NCBI GenBank assembly: GCA_903824665.1 | Contig: CAIJXT010000015.1 | Coordinates: 1 to 64,000 of the forward strand | Length of the DNA stretch: 64,000 bases | Source of the DNA: an uncultured Bacteroidota bacterium | GTDB taxonomy: Bacteria > Bacteroidota > Bacteroidia > Chitinophagales > Chitinophagaceae | Direction of reading: 5' to 3' | Part shown: one piece after another, positions 17,950 through 26,700 of the stretch | Numbering within the stretch: the stretch's first letter is position 1 | Layout of the letters: every line of letters begins with the position of its first letter | Translations under genes and position numbers: made by a program | The notes under the pieces: generated by a model | What the model was told of the DNA's origin: nothing | Database searches by the model: none | Seen by the model: only the letters and a program-made list of their open reading frames with translations

Positions 17950-18534
17950 TCAGGCACCCTGCTTCCTTACATATTTAGTAAGGATAACGATGGTTTGACC
18001 TTCTATCTTACCTTCAATCTGCTCGGTATTGTCTGCCACCAGCCTGATGTTTTTAACTACCGTGCCCATTTTGGCATTGAGCGTCGTGCCTTTTACATCC
18101 AGCGACCGGGTGAGCACTATGGTATCGCCGGTTTGTAGTACGTTGCCATTGCTGTCCTTGTGCAGGTCTACAGATCCGTCATTATCATGATCTCCGGTTG
18201 CTTTTGCCCAGGTCATCCTGTCCTCATCCATATACATCATATCCAGACTTTCGGCAGCCCAGCTCTCGCCACGCAGCCTGTTCAGCATGCGCCAGGTTAC
18301 CACCTGTATGCCCGGAACTTCGCTCCACATTGTCGTGGTGAGTACATTCCAATGGCTGGCATCCAGTTCTTCTTTCTTATCAATCTGTGCCGTGCATTTT
18401 CCGCAGATCAGGATGGTATTTTCATCAGTATATCTATCCTGAGGACCAACCTCATATGCTTTGAGATTGTTTTCAGATTGGCATAATTCACATTTATTTC
18501 CGCTCCTTTCCAACAATAAATCGTCTATTTTCAT
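17950..18534 (-). CDS. yjdM: PhnA/YjdM family zinc-ribbon protein
   Basis: A 194-aa protein. The N-terminus has a zinc ribbon with paired cysteines (GNKCELCQS and LICGKCTA). The middle contains a conserved helical segment (EVPGIQVVTWRMLNRLRGESW), and the C-terminus is the SH3-like PhnA domain (GDTIVLTRSLDVKGTTLNAKMGT through QTIVILTKYVRK). Despite the old name it is not an established phosphonate hydrolase, and its function is unsettled. I use the ATG at 18534, because the upstream ATG at 18552 would overlap the -7 box CGAAGGTA that reads TACCTTCG on this strand. The promoter faces away from the jetA promoter, about 60 bases further on. Confidence 0.85.
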   Translation of the reverse strand: MKIDDLLLERSGNKCELCQSENNLKAYEVGPQDRYTDENTILICGKCTAQIDKKEELDASHWNVLTTTMWSEVPGIQVVTWRMLNRLRGESWAAESLDMMYMDEDRMTWAKATGDHDNDGSVDLHKDSNGNVLQTGDTIVLTRSLDVKGTTLNAKMGTVVKNIRLVADNTEQIEGKIEGQTIVILTKYVRKQGA

Positions 18535-18539
18535 GGGCG

Positions 18540-18547
18540 CGAAGGTA
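18540..18547 (-). promoter_or_regulatory. -7 box for yjdM
   Basis: TACCTTCG on the minus strand, ending 5 bases before the ATG at 18534. Confidence 0.45.
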
Positions 18548-18606
18548 GTCATTAATTTATATGTATTGGGTGATCTCCATCATACACTGGTAATCATTTT
18601 TTACCA

Positions 18607-18635
18607 TTGTTCGCATGGGTATTGGTGTATATTTG
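18607..18635 (+). promoter_or_regulatory. Promoter of the Wadjet operon
   Basis: TTG at 18607-18609 and TATATTTG at 18628-18635 are 18 bases apart, a good fit to the Bacteroidota -33/-7 consensus. The jetA ATG (18648) lies 12 bases downstream. The upstream ATG at 18615 would fall inside the promoter. Confidence 0.6.
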
Positions 18636-18647
18636 CCGCCTGATTTT

Positions 18648-19847
18648 ATGAAGACATTCTCATCCATACAGCAATTACTGGCAACACTCAGCAGGGAACA
18701 AAAGCTGCTGAGTGAGCTGTTTGAAAAAAGGAAAATCCTTTCCTTCAATTACGACTATGCGCTGGAATTGGTAGACTTTGATGCAGACAAGATCACTGCG
18801 CTGGCAGACTATTCTGTAATCCGGCAGAATGGGAACAATCTGGAACTCGATGATCTTTTCCTTCAGTTCTTTGAGCAGGTGATGGAAGTAAATGAAGAGA
18901 TCAATGCGTCTTATATCAATGAGCACATTCAGAACATAAAGCAAAGCATCATCTACTACCTGCAGGAAAACAATGAAACAAGAAAATATGGTTACCTGCG
19001 CCAGGTGAAACATGCCTTGCGCAAAATTGGCGTGATCGCACTGCGGAATGTGGTAGACCTGAACCGCAATATAGATAACACGTTCAAAAATGAGCCTAAT
19101 TACAAAATAAAGAAGACCAAGCTGGAACACCTGGACGAAAAGCGCAATACTATTTATACGCTGCTCAACCAAACGGAACATATGGTTTCGGGTGAGGAAG
19201 AACAGACATTTTTCAAGGTAGCATCAGACGAAGAGCTGACCCGCATCATCATCTTGCTGAAATTGCAATTAAACGAATGCCGTCATAATCTGATCGATAT
19301 CCAGAAGCAGATCATTGAATACCTGAACAGAATAAAACACCAAAGCGGTGTCATTGAAAAACTGCGCCAGATCAAGTATCTGAAGGATCAGTTTGAGCTG
19401 AGAAGCAAAAGCAATATCAGGGAAATACTATCCGAGAACACTGCTGTGATCTTTGAGCCCAACCCCACCTACCCGCTAAATGTATCGCTGGATCAGTTGC
19501 AGAGCGACAATGAGGCGATGGAAGTAATTCGTAAGGTAGCAAAACGTGTACGCACCAGCGTAAAATCTACACAACCGCTTGCGGCAAACCTATCTGACGA
19601 ATACCTTGAAACACAGGTGCAAGAGGAGATACAGATCAATCTGGACGAGGTTAAGAACGGCTTCCTCGCAGGCAGCAATAACCTGTTCGACTTTGTGTGC
19701 AGCTACGACTTTGGCAAAGATGTAAGCTTTGATGAAAGGGTGACCATCTATTGCCAGATGATTTCACAATTCGATACCCTTTTCCGAATAACCGACGCCT
19801 ATAATAACAAACAGGATGTGGAATTTGCAATGGTGTATCCTAAATAA
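18648..19847 (+). CDS. jetA: Wadjet/MksF-like kleisin subunit JetA
   Basis: A 399-aa, mostly alpha-helical protein and the first gene of a four-gene operon. Its place, its size and its helix-rich sequence with a short C-terminal winged-helix-like part (about 330-399, around NNLFDFVCSYDFGKDVSFD) fit the kleisin subunit (JetA/MksF/MukF type) that bridges the heads of an SMC dimer. An N-terminal helical-bundle or winged-helix part (1-90) contains SFNYDYALELVDFDADKITAL. No catalytic motif is present, as expected. The stop codon is 6 bases before jetB. I assign the function mainly from operon context with the SMC ATPase and the Toprim protein; the sequence alone gives only a helical kleisin-like impression. 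Confidence 0.78.
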   Translation: MKTFSSIQQLLATLSREQKLLSELFEKRKILSFNYDYALELVDFDADKITALADYSVIRQNGNNLELDDLFLQFFEQVMEVNEEINASYINEHIQNIKQSIIYYLQENNETRKYGYLRQVKHALRKIGVIALRNVVDLNRNIDNTFKNEPNYKIKKTKLEHLDEKRNTIYTLLNQTEHMVSGEEEQTFFKVASDEELTRIIILLKLQLNECRHNLIDIQKQIIEYLNRIKHQSGVIEKLRQIKYLKDQFELRSKSNIREILSENTAVIFEPNPTYPLNVSLDQLQSDNEAMEVIRKVAKRVRTSVKSTQPLAANLSDEYLETQVQEEIQINLDEVKNGFLAGSNNLFDFVCSYDFGKDVSFDERVTIYCQMISQFDTLFRITDAYNNKQDVEFAMVYPK

Positions 19848-19853
19848 TTTTTC

Positions 19854-20423
19854 ATGAACGTTCCCAAACATACCTCAGATATTTTCGAAATACTCAGCAA
19901 GGGGCAGTTTATCTGCTCCAACAGCGGCAAAGAATCGATACGTAAACTGTACAACATTACAGACGAAAACTTCGATGACCTGCACGACTACTTCAGATCT
20001 ATTAATCTGGTACTGGAGCGTGGCGATGAATATTTCATGTTCACCCGCGAAGAAAACAAAACCGATCTGGAGCGTAAGCTGGAAGCAGCGTTCAGATGGA
20101 TAGACATACTGGATTTCTTCAAAACAGTCGATCATTCATTTGGTGCGGGCTATCGCTTTACACCTTCCGATATTCTGGTAAAGCTAACTGTAGATGTAAA
20201 CCTGAAAAACAAGCTGGAGGGCCTGAAAAAGTACGCAGGCGGCAAAGAGAAACATGCCGAAATACTGGACAAGGTGCTGGACCTGCTGCGCAAAGACAAC
20301 TTTATAGAACTGGAGAATGAGATATCCAACAGCTATAAAACCCTGGCATCGTTTCACTATCTGGAGCGACTAATTTTATCAATCAATATTTCCGAATCTG
20401 CGAAGAATGAGATACCTGAATAG
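19854..20423 (+). CDS. jetB: Wadjet/MksE-like KITE subunit JetB
   Basis: A 189-aa protein with winged-helix character, matching the small KITE-type subunit (JetB/MksE/MukE) that binds the kleisin. The N-terminal segment HTSDIFEILSKGQFICSNSG and the following helices resemble the start of MukE/DUF4194-like proteins, in which a short helix is followed by the winged-helix pair. The gene starts 6 bases after jetA and overlaps jetC by 17 bases, so the three are translationally coupled. No enzymatic motif is seen. The assignment rests on position, size and fold impression. Confidence 0.76.
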   Translation: MNVPKHTSDIFEILSKGQFICSNSGKESIRKLYNITDENFDDLHDYFRSINLVLERGDEYFMFTREENKTDLERKLEAAFRWIDILDFFKTVDHSFGAGYRFTPSDILVKLTVDVNLKNKLEGLKKYAGGKEKHAEILDKVLDLLRKDNFIELENEISNSYKTLASFHYLERLILSINISESAKNEIPE

Positions 20424-23400
20424 AGTCTTTTTTATAAACAGTGCCAACGTAAAATATGCCGAGATTGCCATAGATGGCAATGTGCATTTCATTGGTACAC
20501 AGGGCGTGGGTAAGAGTACCCTGCTGCGTGCTATCCTCTTCTTTTACAATGCCGACAAGCTGAAGCTCGGAATTGAAAAAGGCAAGAAAACATTCGATGA
20601 ATACTATTTCCCTTTTGGCAACTCCTACCTTATATACGAGGTAGTGCGGGAGACAGGCCCGTATTGCATGATGGCTTTCAAAGCGCAGGGGCGTGTATGT
20701 TTCCGCTTTATCAACAGCGCTTATAGTCAGGAGCACTTTATAGGCGATGACGGCAAGGTAAAAACATGGGACGGCATCAGAGAAAGTCTGGGAAAGAAGA
20801 TAAACTATACCCGTAAAATAGACCGGTACGAAGAGTATCGCGATATCCTGTATGGCAACAATATGGGTGTTGAAAAAGAGTTCAGGAAATATGCACTGAT
20901 AGAAAGCAAGCAATATCAGAACATTCCCCGAACGATACAGAATGTATTTCTCAACTCTAAACTGGATGCGGAATTCATCAAGCAGACAATCATTATGTCG
21001 CTGAATGAAGAAGACGTGAAGATAGAGCTGGAGAAGTACGCGCTGCACCTTAAGGACTTTGATACGCAACTGTCTGACATCAATAAGTGGACAGAGGTAA
21101 ACAAATCGGGGGAGATACCGGTGCGGAAAATGGCTGAGAACATTGCCCGCATACATGCCGCAATACAATCGTTGAACAGGGAAAAGCAGGAAACGGCAAT
21201 ACAACTGTTCAGGGCATATGAGCTGGCACAGGAAGAACAGCCAATGACTGAAAAGAAAGCAGATCAGATGATACTGCAACGCCAATCGGTACAGGACAAG
21301 GCAAATGATCTGAAGGGTAAGTTTCAGGCGAAGCGTGAAGATGTGCAGAAGCAAATCAACATTCTGGACAATGAACTGAAAAAGGCCAAGAACAAAGCAG
21401 AATACTACGAAGGGATTGACATCACAACAATCATACAACGGGTAGAGAAGAAAGAGCTGAAAGAAGAGGAACGCGCAATACTGCAGGGTGAAAGGATGTT
21501 GCTGAACACGAAATTCACAGAGATCAACGCCCGCTATCAGGCATTGATACAGCAGCAGCAGCATGCGCTTACCACATTCGAGAATGCACAGCAAGGAAGA
21601 AAGAACAGACTTACCGAAGAGTTTCTGCAGCAGAAGCATGATATCATAGAACAGTATGATCATGCATTTGCCGAGATCAGGAAGCAGCAACAGGCAGCCA
21701 TAGAGCTTGCGCAAAACAGTATAGCGCAGAAGAAAGATACCATTCATGATCTGAAACTCAAGAAGCAGAAAACTACGCTGCAACGCTATTTCGAGCAGGA
21801 GATAGAAGCTGTAAAAGCAGAGATTGTAGTGCTGCAGCAGAAGATAAAAAGCGCTAATGTAGACATCGCAGACTTCAAGAAACAGACCGAGACCTTTCAG
21901 AAACAATGGGAACTGGAGCTGGAGAAAAGCAATGCCGGCTATGACCGCAAGGTAGACAAGCTGCGGGATGAGGCTAAGGTACTTACTGCAGCTATTGCCA
22001 CTATTGACGGCAAGCTGCAGAAGAACAAGGAGTCGCTGTATGGGTGGCTTACGGAGCATGTGCCGGGCTGGGAGCATAATATAGGTAAGGTGATAGATGA
22101 AGACCGGGTATTGTTTCAGGCGGGGCTATCGCCGGTACTGGATACCAATGCATCGGCCGATAGCATTTTCGGGTTGAAGATAGACCTGACGGAGGTGGCA
22201 AAGAATGTAAAGACGGTAGCCGACTATGAGCAGGAGAAACTACAGTTGCAGCAAAGCAACGATGCCAACTGGGCGGCACAGCGAGCACTGATAGCGCAGC
22301 GCGACGAGGAGGCCAACAAACTAAAGACAAGGTACCAGAACAAGATAAAGGACCTGAACAACGCACGCAGGCAAGAAGAATATGAGTTGCAACGTGCCAA
22401 AGGGCAGCTGCAGGCGAGCGAAGTAAAGCAGGCTGATCTGGTGAGGAAAGGCAATGAAGAGAAAGAACAACTGTTGCAGAAAGTAGCAGCAGAAATAGAT
22501 GCTGCGTCGGAGGAGCTGATACTGGAGGAGAAGAACCTGGCTGGTATTGAAGCAGCAGTACGAAAGCAACTGGAGAACAAGGAGAAGGAACGCAACCGAA
22601 GGATAAAAGCCGAGGACCAGCGCACCAAAGAACTATCGGCCAGGCTGGATGAGGAATTGCTGACGCGAATAGGCGAAACCGCCCACAGAATAGATGAGAT
22701 AAAGCACCAGCAAACCATAAACCTGCAACAGGAAGGCGCAGATGTACTGCGCATATCTGCGGTAGACAAAGAGCTGGCAACTATAGGGCGTGAACTGAAC
22801 TTCATAAATGATAATCGTGATAAGGTAGCGGAATACAACAAAGATAAACGTGAACTTTTTGACCATGTAGACGCGTTCAAAACGGAGAAGCGACTAAAGG
22901 AAAATCTGCTGGAAAACGAACAGGAAAAATACAATCTGCAGAAGCAAAAGATACAACAAGAAATAGAACTGCTGACAACAGGTATCACGGAGCTGAACAA
23001 TCGCCTGGCAGTGATCAGAGAGGGCATCAGCACATTCGACAGCTTTAAGCAAACCGATCATTACAAGCAGATAGCAGAGTATGAGGATATGCAGCTGTCG
23101 TTGCCTGAATATACATCTGGTTTAAAACCGCTGATAGAAACGCTGAATGGCAAGATATACACCATACAGGAGCGGTACAACGATATGCAGTCGGCCATCA
23201 ACAAATTCACCGGCAATTTTGACGCTAAGAATATCTTCGGATTCAAGTCTAATCTGACTGAGCGGAGTGAGTTCATAGAATTTGCGGAGATGCTGTATGA
23301 ATTTATGGAGGAAGATAAAATCACACAGTATGAGCGCCGGGTGAATGAACGCTTTGCCACGCTGATCCGCCAGATAGGTAAGGAAACCAACGATCTTACA

Positions 23401-24078
23401 TCGAAAGGCGGAGAGATACAAAAGGTCATCACCGAGATCAACCGCGACTTTGAGGAACGCAACTTTGCCGGTGTGATCAAGAGTATCAGACTACAGTTGT
23501 CTGACAGCAAGAACGCGATCGTGACACTGTTGCAGGAGATCAAAAAATTCAATGACCAGCACAGCATGAGCCTGGGTGTGGTGAACCTGTTCTCGTCGGG
23601 CGATAATGAGGCGCAGAACAAGAAAGCCATCGCATTGCTGAAAGAGTTTGCGAGAGAGATCGGCCTTCGCAAGGAGCGTGAGATCAGCCTGCCGGACTCC
23701 TTTGAGCTACAGTTCAGAATCGTGGAGAACGAAAATGACAGCGGCTGGGTAGAGAAGCTGACCAATGTGGGCTCTGAGGGTACCGACATTCTTGTAAAAG
23801 CCATGATCAACATCATGCTGCTGAATGTGTTCAAAGACAGCGCATCGAAACGATTCAAAGACTTCAGGCTGCATTGCATGATGGATGAGATAGGCAAGCT
23901 GCACCCCAACAATGTAAAGGGTATACTGAAGTTTGCCAACGACCGGAACATATTGCTGATCAACAGCTCTCCGACATCATACAATGCGACTGACTACCGC
24001 TATACCTATCTGCTTTCGAAAGACAGCAAACACGTAACTACTGTAAAGAAACTGATCAGAAAAGGCGCTGAAGCATGA
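20407..24078 (+). CDS. jetC: Wadjet SMC-like ATPase JetC
   Basis: A 1223-aa SMC/MukB-type ATPase, the motor of the Wadjet complex that extrudes DNA loops on plasmid DNA. The N-terminal head has Walker A in GTQGVGKSTLLRAILFFYN (about residues 30-48). A very long coiled coil, rich in E, K, Q and L, runs from about 240 to 990, interrupted near 560-600 by a possible hinge region (AGLSPVLDTNASADSIFGL). The C-terminal head has a signature-like NVGSEGTDILVKAMINIMLL (about 1120-1139) and Walker B in LHCMMDEIGKLHP (about 1155-1167). The S-x-GT signature instead of SGGQ points to the DUF3584-like branch, not the COG4913 branch used by type I Wadjet; that sub-typing is tentative. It overlaps jetB by 17 bases and jetD by 4 (ATGA). 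Long antisense frames exist within it and are shadows of the coiled coil. Confidence 0.88.
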   Translation: MRYLNRVFFINSANVKYAEIAIDGNVHFIGTQGVGKSTLLRAILFFYNADKLKLGIEKGKKTFDEYYFPFGNSYLIYEVVRETGPYCMMAFKAQGRVCFRFINSAYSQEHFIGDDGKVKTWDGIRESLGKKINYTRKIDRYEEYRDILYGNNMGVEKEFRKYALIESKQYQNIPRTIQNVFLNSKLDAEFIKQTIIMSLNEEDVKIELEKYALHLKDFDTQLSDINKWTEVNKSGEIPVRKMAENIARIHAAIQSLNREKQETAIQLFRAYELAQEEQPMTEKKADQMILQRQSVQDKANDLKGKFQAKREDVQKQINILDNELKKAKNKAEYYEGIDITTIIQRVEKKELKEEERAILQGERMLLNTKFTEINARYQALIQQQQHALTTFENAQQGRKNRLTEEFLQQKHDIIEQYDHAFAEIRKQQQAAIELAQNSIAQKKDTIHDLKLKKQKTTLQRYFEQEIEAVKAEIVVLQQKIKSANVDIADFKKQTETFQKQWELELEKSNAGYDRKVDKLRDEAKVLTAAIATIDGKLQKNKESLYGWLTEHVPGWEHNIGKVIDEDRVLFQAGLSPVLDTNASADSIFGLKIDLTEVAKNVKTVADYEQEKLQLQQSNDANWAAQRALIAQRDEEANKLKTRYQNKIKDLNNARRQEEYELQRAKGQLQASEVKQADLVRKGNEEKEQLLQKVAAEIDAASEELILEEKNLAGIEAAVRKQLENKEKERNRRIKAEDQRTKELSARLDEELLTRIGETAHRIDEIKHQQTINLQQEGADVLRISAVDKELATIGRELNFINDNRDKVAEYNKDKRELFDHVDAFKTEKRLKENLLENEQEKYNLQKQKIQQEIELLTTGITELNNRLAVIREGISTFDSFKQTDHYKQIAEYEDMQLSLPEYTSGLKPLIETLNGKIYTIQERYNDMQSAINKFTGNFDAKNIFGFKSNLTERSEFIEFAEMLYEFMEEDKITQYERRVNERFATLIRQIGKETNDLTSKGGEIQKVITEINRDFEERNFAGVIKSIRLQLSDSKNAIVTLLQEIKKFNDQHSMSLGVVNLFSSGDNEAQNKKAIALLKEFAREIGLRKEREISLPDSFELQFRIVENENDSGWVEKLTNVGSEGTDILVKAMINIMLLNVFKDSASKRFKDFRLHCMMDEIGKLHPNNVKGILKFANDRNILLINSSPTSYNATDYRYTYLLSKDSKHVTTVKKLIRKGAEA

Positions 24079-24929
24079 CGCTACCGCTCTCTATAGCCAG
24101 ACAACTGCTGCTGCTCTCGACGGGCGGGCAGTTGCCTGCCAGTAGTATGCGGCACGCTGTTGCCAACGCACTAAGAGAGGAGGGCATCATAGCAGCCCGC
24201 ATAGCCGGCCGAACGAAGGCCACACTCTTTATTGCTGACCTACCCGCGTTTGAATTGTACCTGGCCAACCAATTCGGGATATCGAGTCTGACGGCATACA
24301 TCGCAACGCTGGAAGATACGAGCAGCACGAGGGGCGATCTGGTGGCGGTGAGCAGTAACTCAAAGACGCAGGCCAGGCGCACATTCACGGGTTTTCTTGT
24401 GAACAGTTTTGCACCTGTGCCATGTATGCTACGTGGCAACCCGATGAGTGTACATCCCCTGGCTGGCACTTTCCTGTTTGTGAGCGACTACACGGATTTT
24501 GTACCGGGGCCAGATGTAATCGTGGCGGGTGTAGAAAACGCAGAAGTTTTCGGTCTGGCATCGCAGCTGGCGCCACTGTTTGTACGCCAGCAAGTGCTGT
24601 TTGTTTCACGATACCCCCAGCACCAAAGCAAGGATCTGATACGATGGCTGCAGCACATTCCGAACCGGTATCTGCATCTGGGCGATTTTGATGCTGCGGG
24701 GATCAATATCTATCTGCACGAGTTTAAAAAATACCTGGGTGACCGGGCAACTTTCTTTGTTCCAACAAACATTGAAGCACTGCTGGCAGCACACGGCAAT
24801 CGTGCACTCTACGACCGTCAGGATCTTACAAAGATGCCTATAGCAGAAGCGGATCTTATACGCCTGACAGGGCTACTGCATGAGTACAAGGCCGGGCTGG
24901 AACAGGAGATCCTGCTGGTGCGCCAATAG
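24075..24929 (+). CDS. jetD: Wadjet Toprim nuclease JetD
   Basis: A 284-aa protein related to topoisomerase VI/Spo11 A subunits (DUF2220-type JetD), the part of Wadjet that cuts the DNA. The N-terminal 90 residues are a winged-helix-like DNA-binding part (SMRHAVANALREEGIIAARI). The Toprim domain shows the acidic residues: Glu in GVENAEVFGL (E154, E157) and the DxD in LHLGDFDAAGI (D204, D206). These correspond to the ENxE and GDxDxxG motifs of the family. At 284 aa it is shorter than type I JetD (near 400 aa), mainly at the N-terminus. Its ATG overlaps the jetC stop (ATGA), so its amount is coupled to the ATPase. It is the last gene of the operon and converges with the helix-turn-helix gene at 24970-25824. 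Confidence 0.87.
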   Translation: MTLPLSIARQLLLLSTGGQLPASSMRHAVANALREEGIIAARIAGRTKATLFIADLPAFELYLANQFGISSLTAYIATLEDTSSTRGDLVAVSSNSKTQARRTFTGFLVNSFAPVPCMLRGNPMSVHPLAGTFLFVSDYTDFVPGPDVIVAGVENAEVFGLASQLAPLFVRQQVLFVSRYPQHQSKDLIRWLQHIPNRYLHLGDFDAAGINIYLHEFKKYLGDRATFFVPTNIEALLAAHGNRALYDRQDLTKMPIAEADLIRLTGLLHEYKAGLEQEILLVRQ

Positions 24930-24969
24930 TTCGCAACATTGGTACGCCGGGTTTTCCCGAGGGCTAATT

Positions 24970-25824
24970 TCAGGCTGCTGTTTTGTGTTTTTGCGCACTT
25001 TTCTGTACAATTTCCTGTTTTCGTGCTTTTCTGCTTAATTTGTTGATAGTCTTGTTTTTACGAAACATGATATTTTTACTTTTTGCGCAGTTTTTGCGCA
25101 CTTGCTTCCCACTGCCGTGAATTTCCGGCTCGGTGGTTTGCTGTTCTTCTGTCTCGTTTGGGTGGTCGCTAGTGTCTTCGTCTGCGGGTTGTTTAGGGGT
25201 GCCGGGGAGGGTGCTGATCTCTTCTTCGCTTGGGAACGGAATGCCCCAGCGCTCGTAGGTTTCTACGGTTTCGGGATCAGAGAAGAATGCCTCGCGATGG
25301 TCGATCAGCGTTTCGGTTCTGTCGGGGTCGGGGTATGGGATGGTGCCAGAGAGGCCGGTGAAATGGGCAGGAAGGAGTGTATCCCGGTTGATATTGGCAC
25401 GGGAGGTCATATACTCATCGAGGTAGGGCATGACGGCTTGTGCCAGCTCGGGGTTCTTTGCATGGAGCATGTCCATAAAGTGACCGCACAGCTCGATGGA
25501 TTCGTTGAGGGCGGCACGGCTTTTGAGGTTCTTGATGGTGCGGGTGAGCTTGTAGAGCGCATCGATCTCTACGGGCTTGACAGGGTCTGTGACGCGGCGC
25601 TCTGACAGGTACCGCTCGGTGAGGTTGCCGAAGATGTGGTAACAGTTCTCCACCAGTATAGCCGGCAGGTGCTCGGCTGATTTTTTGAGGCGGTCCCAGT
25701 CGCCTTCTCTGACCCAGTAGGAGAGGCTGCGCCGGCTGATTTCGAGTATGGCGGCGATCTGGGTTTTGTTGAGGCCGGTCTGGAAGTAGAGATTGCGGGC
25801 CTGCTGCTTTTTTTCGGTATTCAT
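24970..25824 (-). CDS. Helix-turn-helix protein, terminase-small-subunit-like N-terminus
   Basis: A 284-aa protein from the ATG at 25824; a further 64 upstream codons are open but low-complexity. Residues 1-40 hold a helix-turn-helix (TGLNKTQIAAILEISRRSLS followed by YWVREGDW), similar to the DNA-binding start of phage terminase small subunits and of transposon-borne proteins. Residues 45-150 are helical, and the C-terminal 80 residues are acidic and then very basic (KQVRKNCAKSKN, KLSRKARKQE). No catalytic motif is seen. It converges with jetD with only 40 bases between stops. It may be a regulator or a remnant of a mobile element next to the defence system, and no function is claimed. The DNA motif TTGCGCACTT occurs at least twice in its 3' end. 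Confidence 0.6.
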   Translation of the reverse strand: MNTEKKQQARNLYFQTGLNKTQIAAILEISRRSLSYWVREGDWDRLKKSAEHLPAILVENCYHIFGNLTERYLSERRVTDPVKPVEIDALYKLTRTIKNLKSRAALNESIELCGHFMDMLHAKNPELAQAVMPYLDEYMTSRANINRDTLLPAHFTGLSGTIPYPDPDRTETLIDHREAFFSDPETVETYERWGIPFPSEEEISTLPGTPKQPADEDTSDHPNETEEQQTTEPEIHGSGKQVRKNCAKSKNIMFRKNKTINKLSRKARKQEIVQKSAQKHKTAA

Positions 25825-26196
25825 GGCGTTGATTTTAGGTATTTGGGTGTGAAGGTCGGGTAGGTTTGGGGGATGGGCAAAAGGGGTGTATATGATATGC
25901 AGCCAGCTGTATATCATAAGACGTATACGGGATATGATAAAAAGTTCTTTTCGCTGTGGGCGCGGGTTCTGGGGTAAATTTTCGTTTTGGTAAACGGGAG
26001 TGTGAGGTCGTTTCAAACGCGCACCAACGACTCATTAGTAAAAACGAAGCAATGTGCTTTGATGACTCTGCATCAAGATAAAGGCCGTCTGAGACGGAGT
26101 TTTATTAGCAGTTCCGGTTGACCCTTGCGGGAACAACCGGAACAACGCGAGTTTATAACAGCGGAATGAAACCACTCATTACCTGCCCTCATTATC

Positions 26197-26231
26197 CTAC
26201 TTTTCTTTTTTTTCGCAAAAAAGAAAAGTAG
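26197..26231. repeat. Perfect 15-bp inverted repeat
   Basis: CTACTTTTCTTTTTT and its exact complement, with a 5-base loop TTCGC. It could act as a terminator in either direction, since both sides are homopolymer-rich, or be part of an interspersed element. Confidence 0.6.
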
Positions 26232-26321
26232 CAAAAGAAAAAGGCGATTTTTTGCCAAAGGCTCCGCCGGCAAAAAAATAGCTCTACGCTGTTGTCCTTC
26301 GGCGCTATGGGACTGCATGGC

Positions 26322-26450
26322 ACTGGTTTGCTGCCTATGCAGTGCTGCTATTAAGCGGCAGTGCATGGCTTGTGATTTGTTGGTTTTTTGAACGTCCGGA
26401 TCCACATCTACGACATCAAAAGGTGCCATCATGGGCTGGGCTTCTTTTCT
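26322..26450 (+). repeat. Diverged direct repeat, copy 1
   Basis: About 129 bases resembling 29391-29520. Shared stretches include ACTGGTTTGCTG/ACTGGTCTGCTG near the start and ATCTACGACATCAAAA versus ATCTAAAACATCAAAA near the end. Both copies close with GGGCTTCTTTTCT or its near-identical form. Confidence 0.6.
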
Positions 26451-26700
26451 ACTGTCAGCGGGTGGGCTGGGTCTTTTGTTGTTGCTGTTTTTTAGTTTGT
26501 TGCCGCCGGTCAGGAGACCGGGCGCCGCAGTGGACGTAGTCGGAGACTAACGCCCAACATGAATTTTTTACCGAACACTACGTGCAACGGGGAGATACTG
26601 GTTCTTTCTGGTTTGTTACATTGGTCCGTTGCGGACATCAGGGGGTAGGACAAAATGATTCGGTACATAAATTCCTTAAATTTGTAGAAATCATTTTGCT

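Larger units (their letters stand above)
25825..26700. other. Intergenic region rich in inverted repeats
   Basis: Nearly 900 bases without a convincing gene. Visible structures are the small palindrome CCGTCT-G-AGACGG (26085-26097), a hairpin GTTCCGGTTG/CAACCGGAAC (26111-26143), and a perfect 15-bp inverted repeat at 26197-26211 and 26217-26231 (CTACTTTTCTTTTTT). The last is followed by an A/G-rich stretch and a CCGCCGGC-containing segment; this composite looks like the interspersed repeats found in other Bacteroidota. The 26322-26450 stretch has a diverged copy at 29391-29520. A 40-codon hydrophobic frame near 26430 is too weak to call. Confidence 0.5.

Noticed and set aside
20383..22077. 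A 564-codon open frame on the minus strand, opposite jetC
   Set aside because: It is the antisense shadow of the coiled-coil codons (E, K, Q-rich codons read backwards give Leu, Phe and Cys). The composition is extremely Leu/Phe-rich, there is no domain, and it overlaps a well-supported gene completely.
26430..26550. A 40-codon hydrophobic peptide frame
   Set aside because: Starts inside the 129-bp repeat, has no ribosome or promoter signal, and the second repeat copy does not keep the frame.
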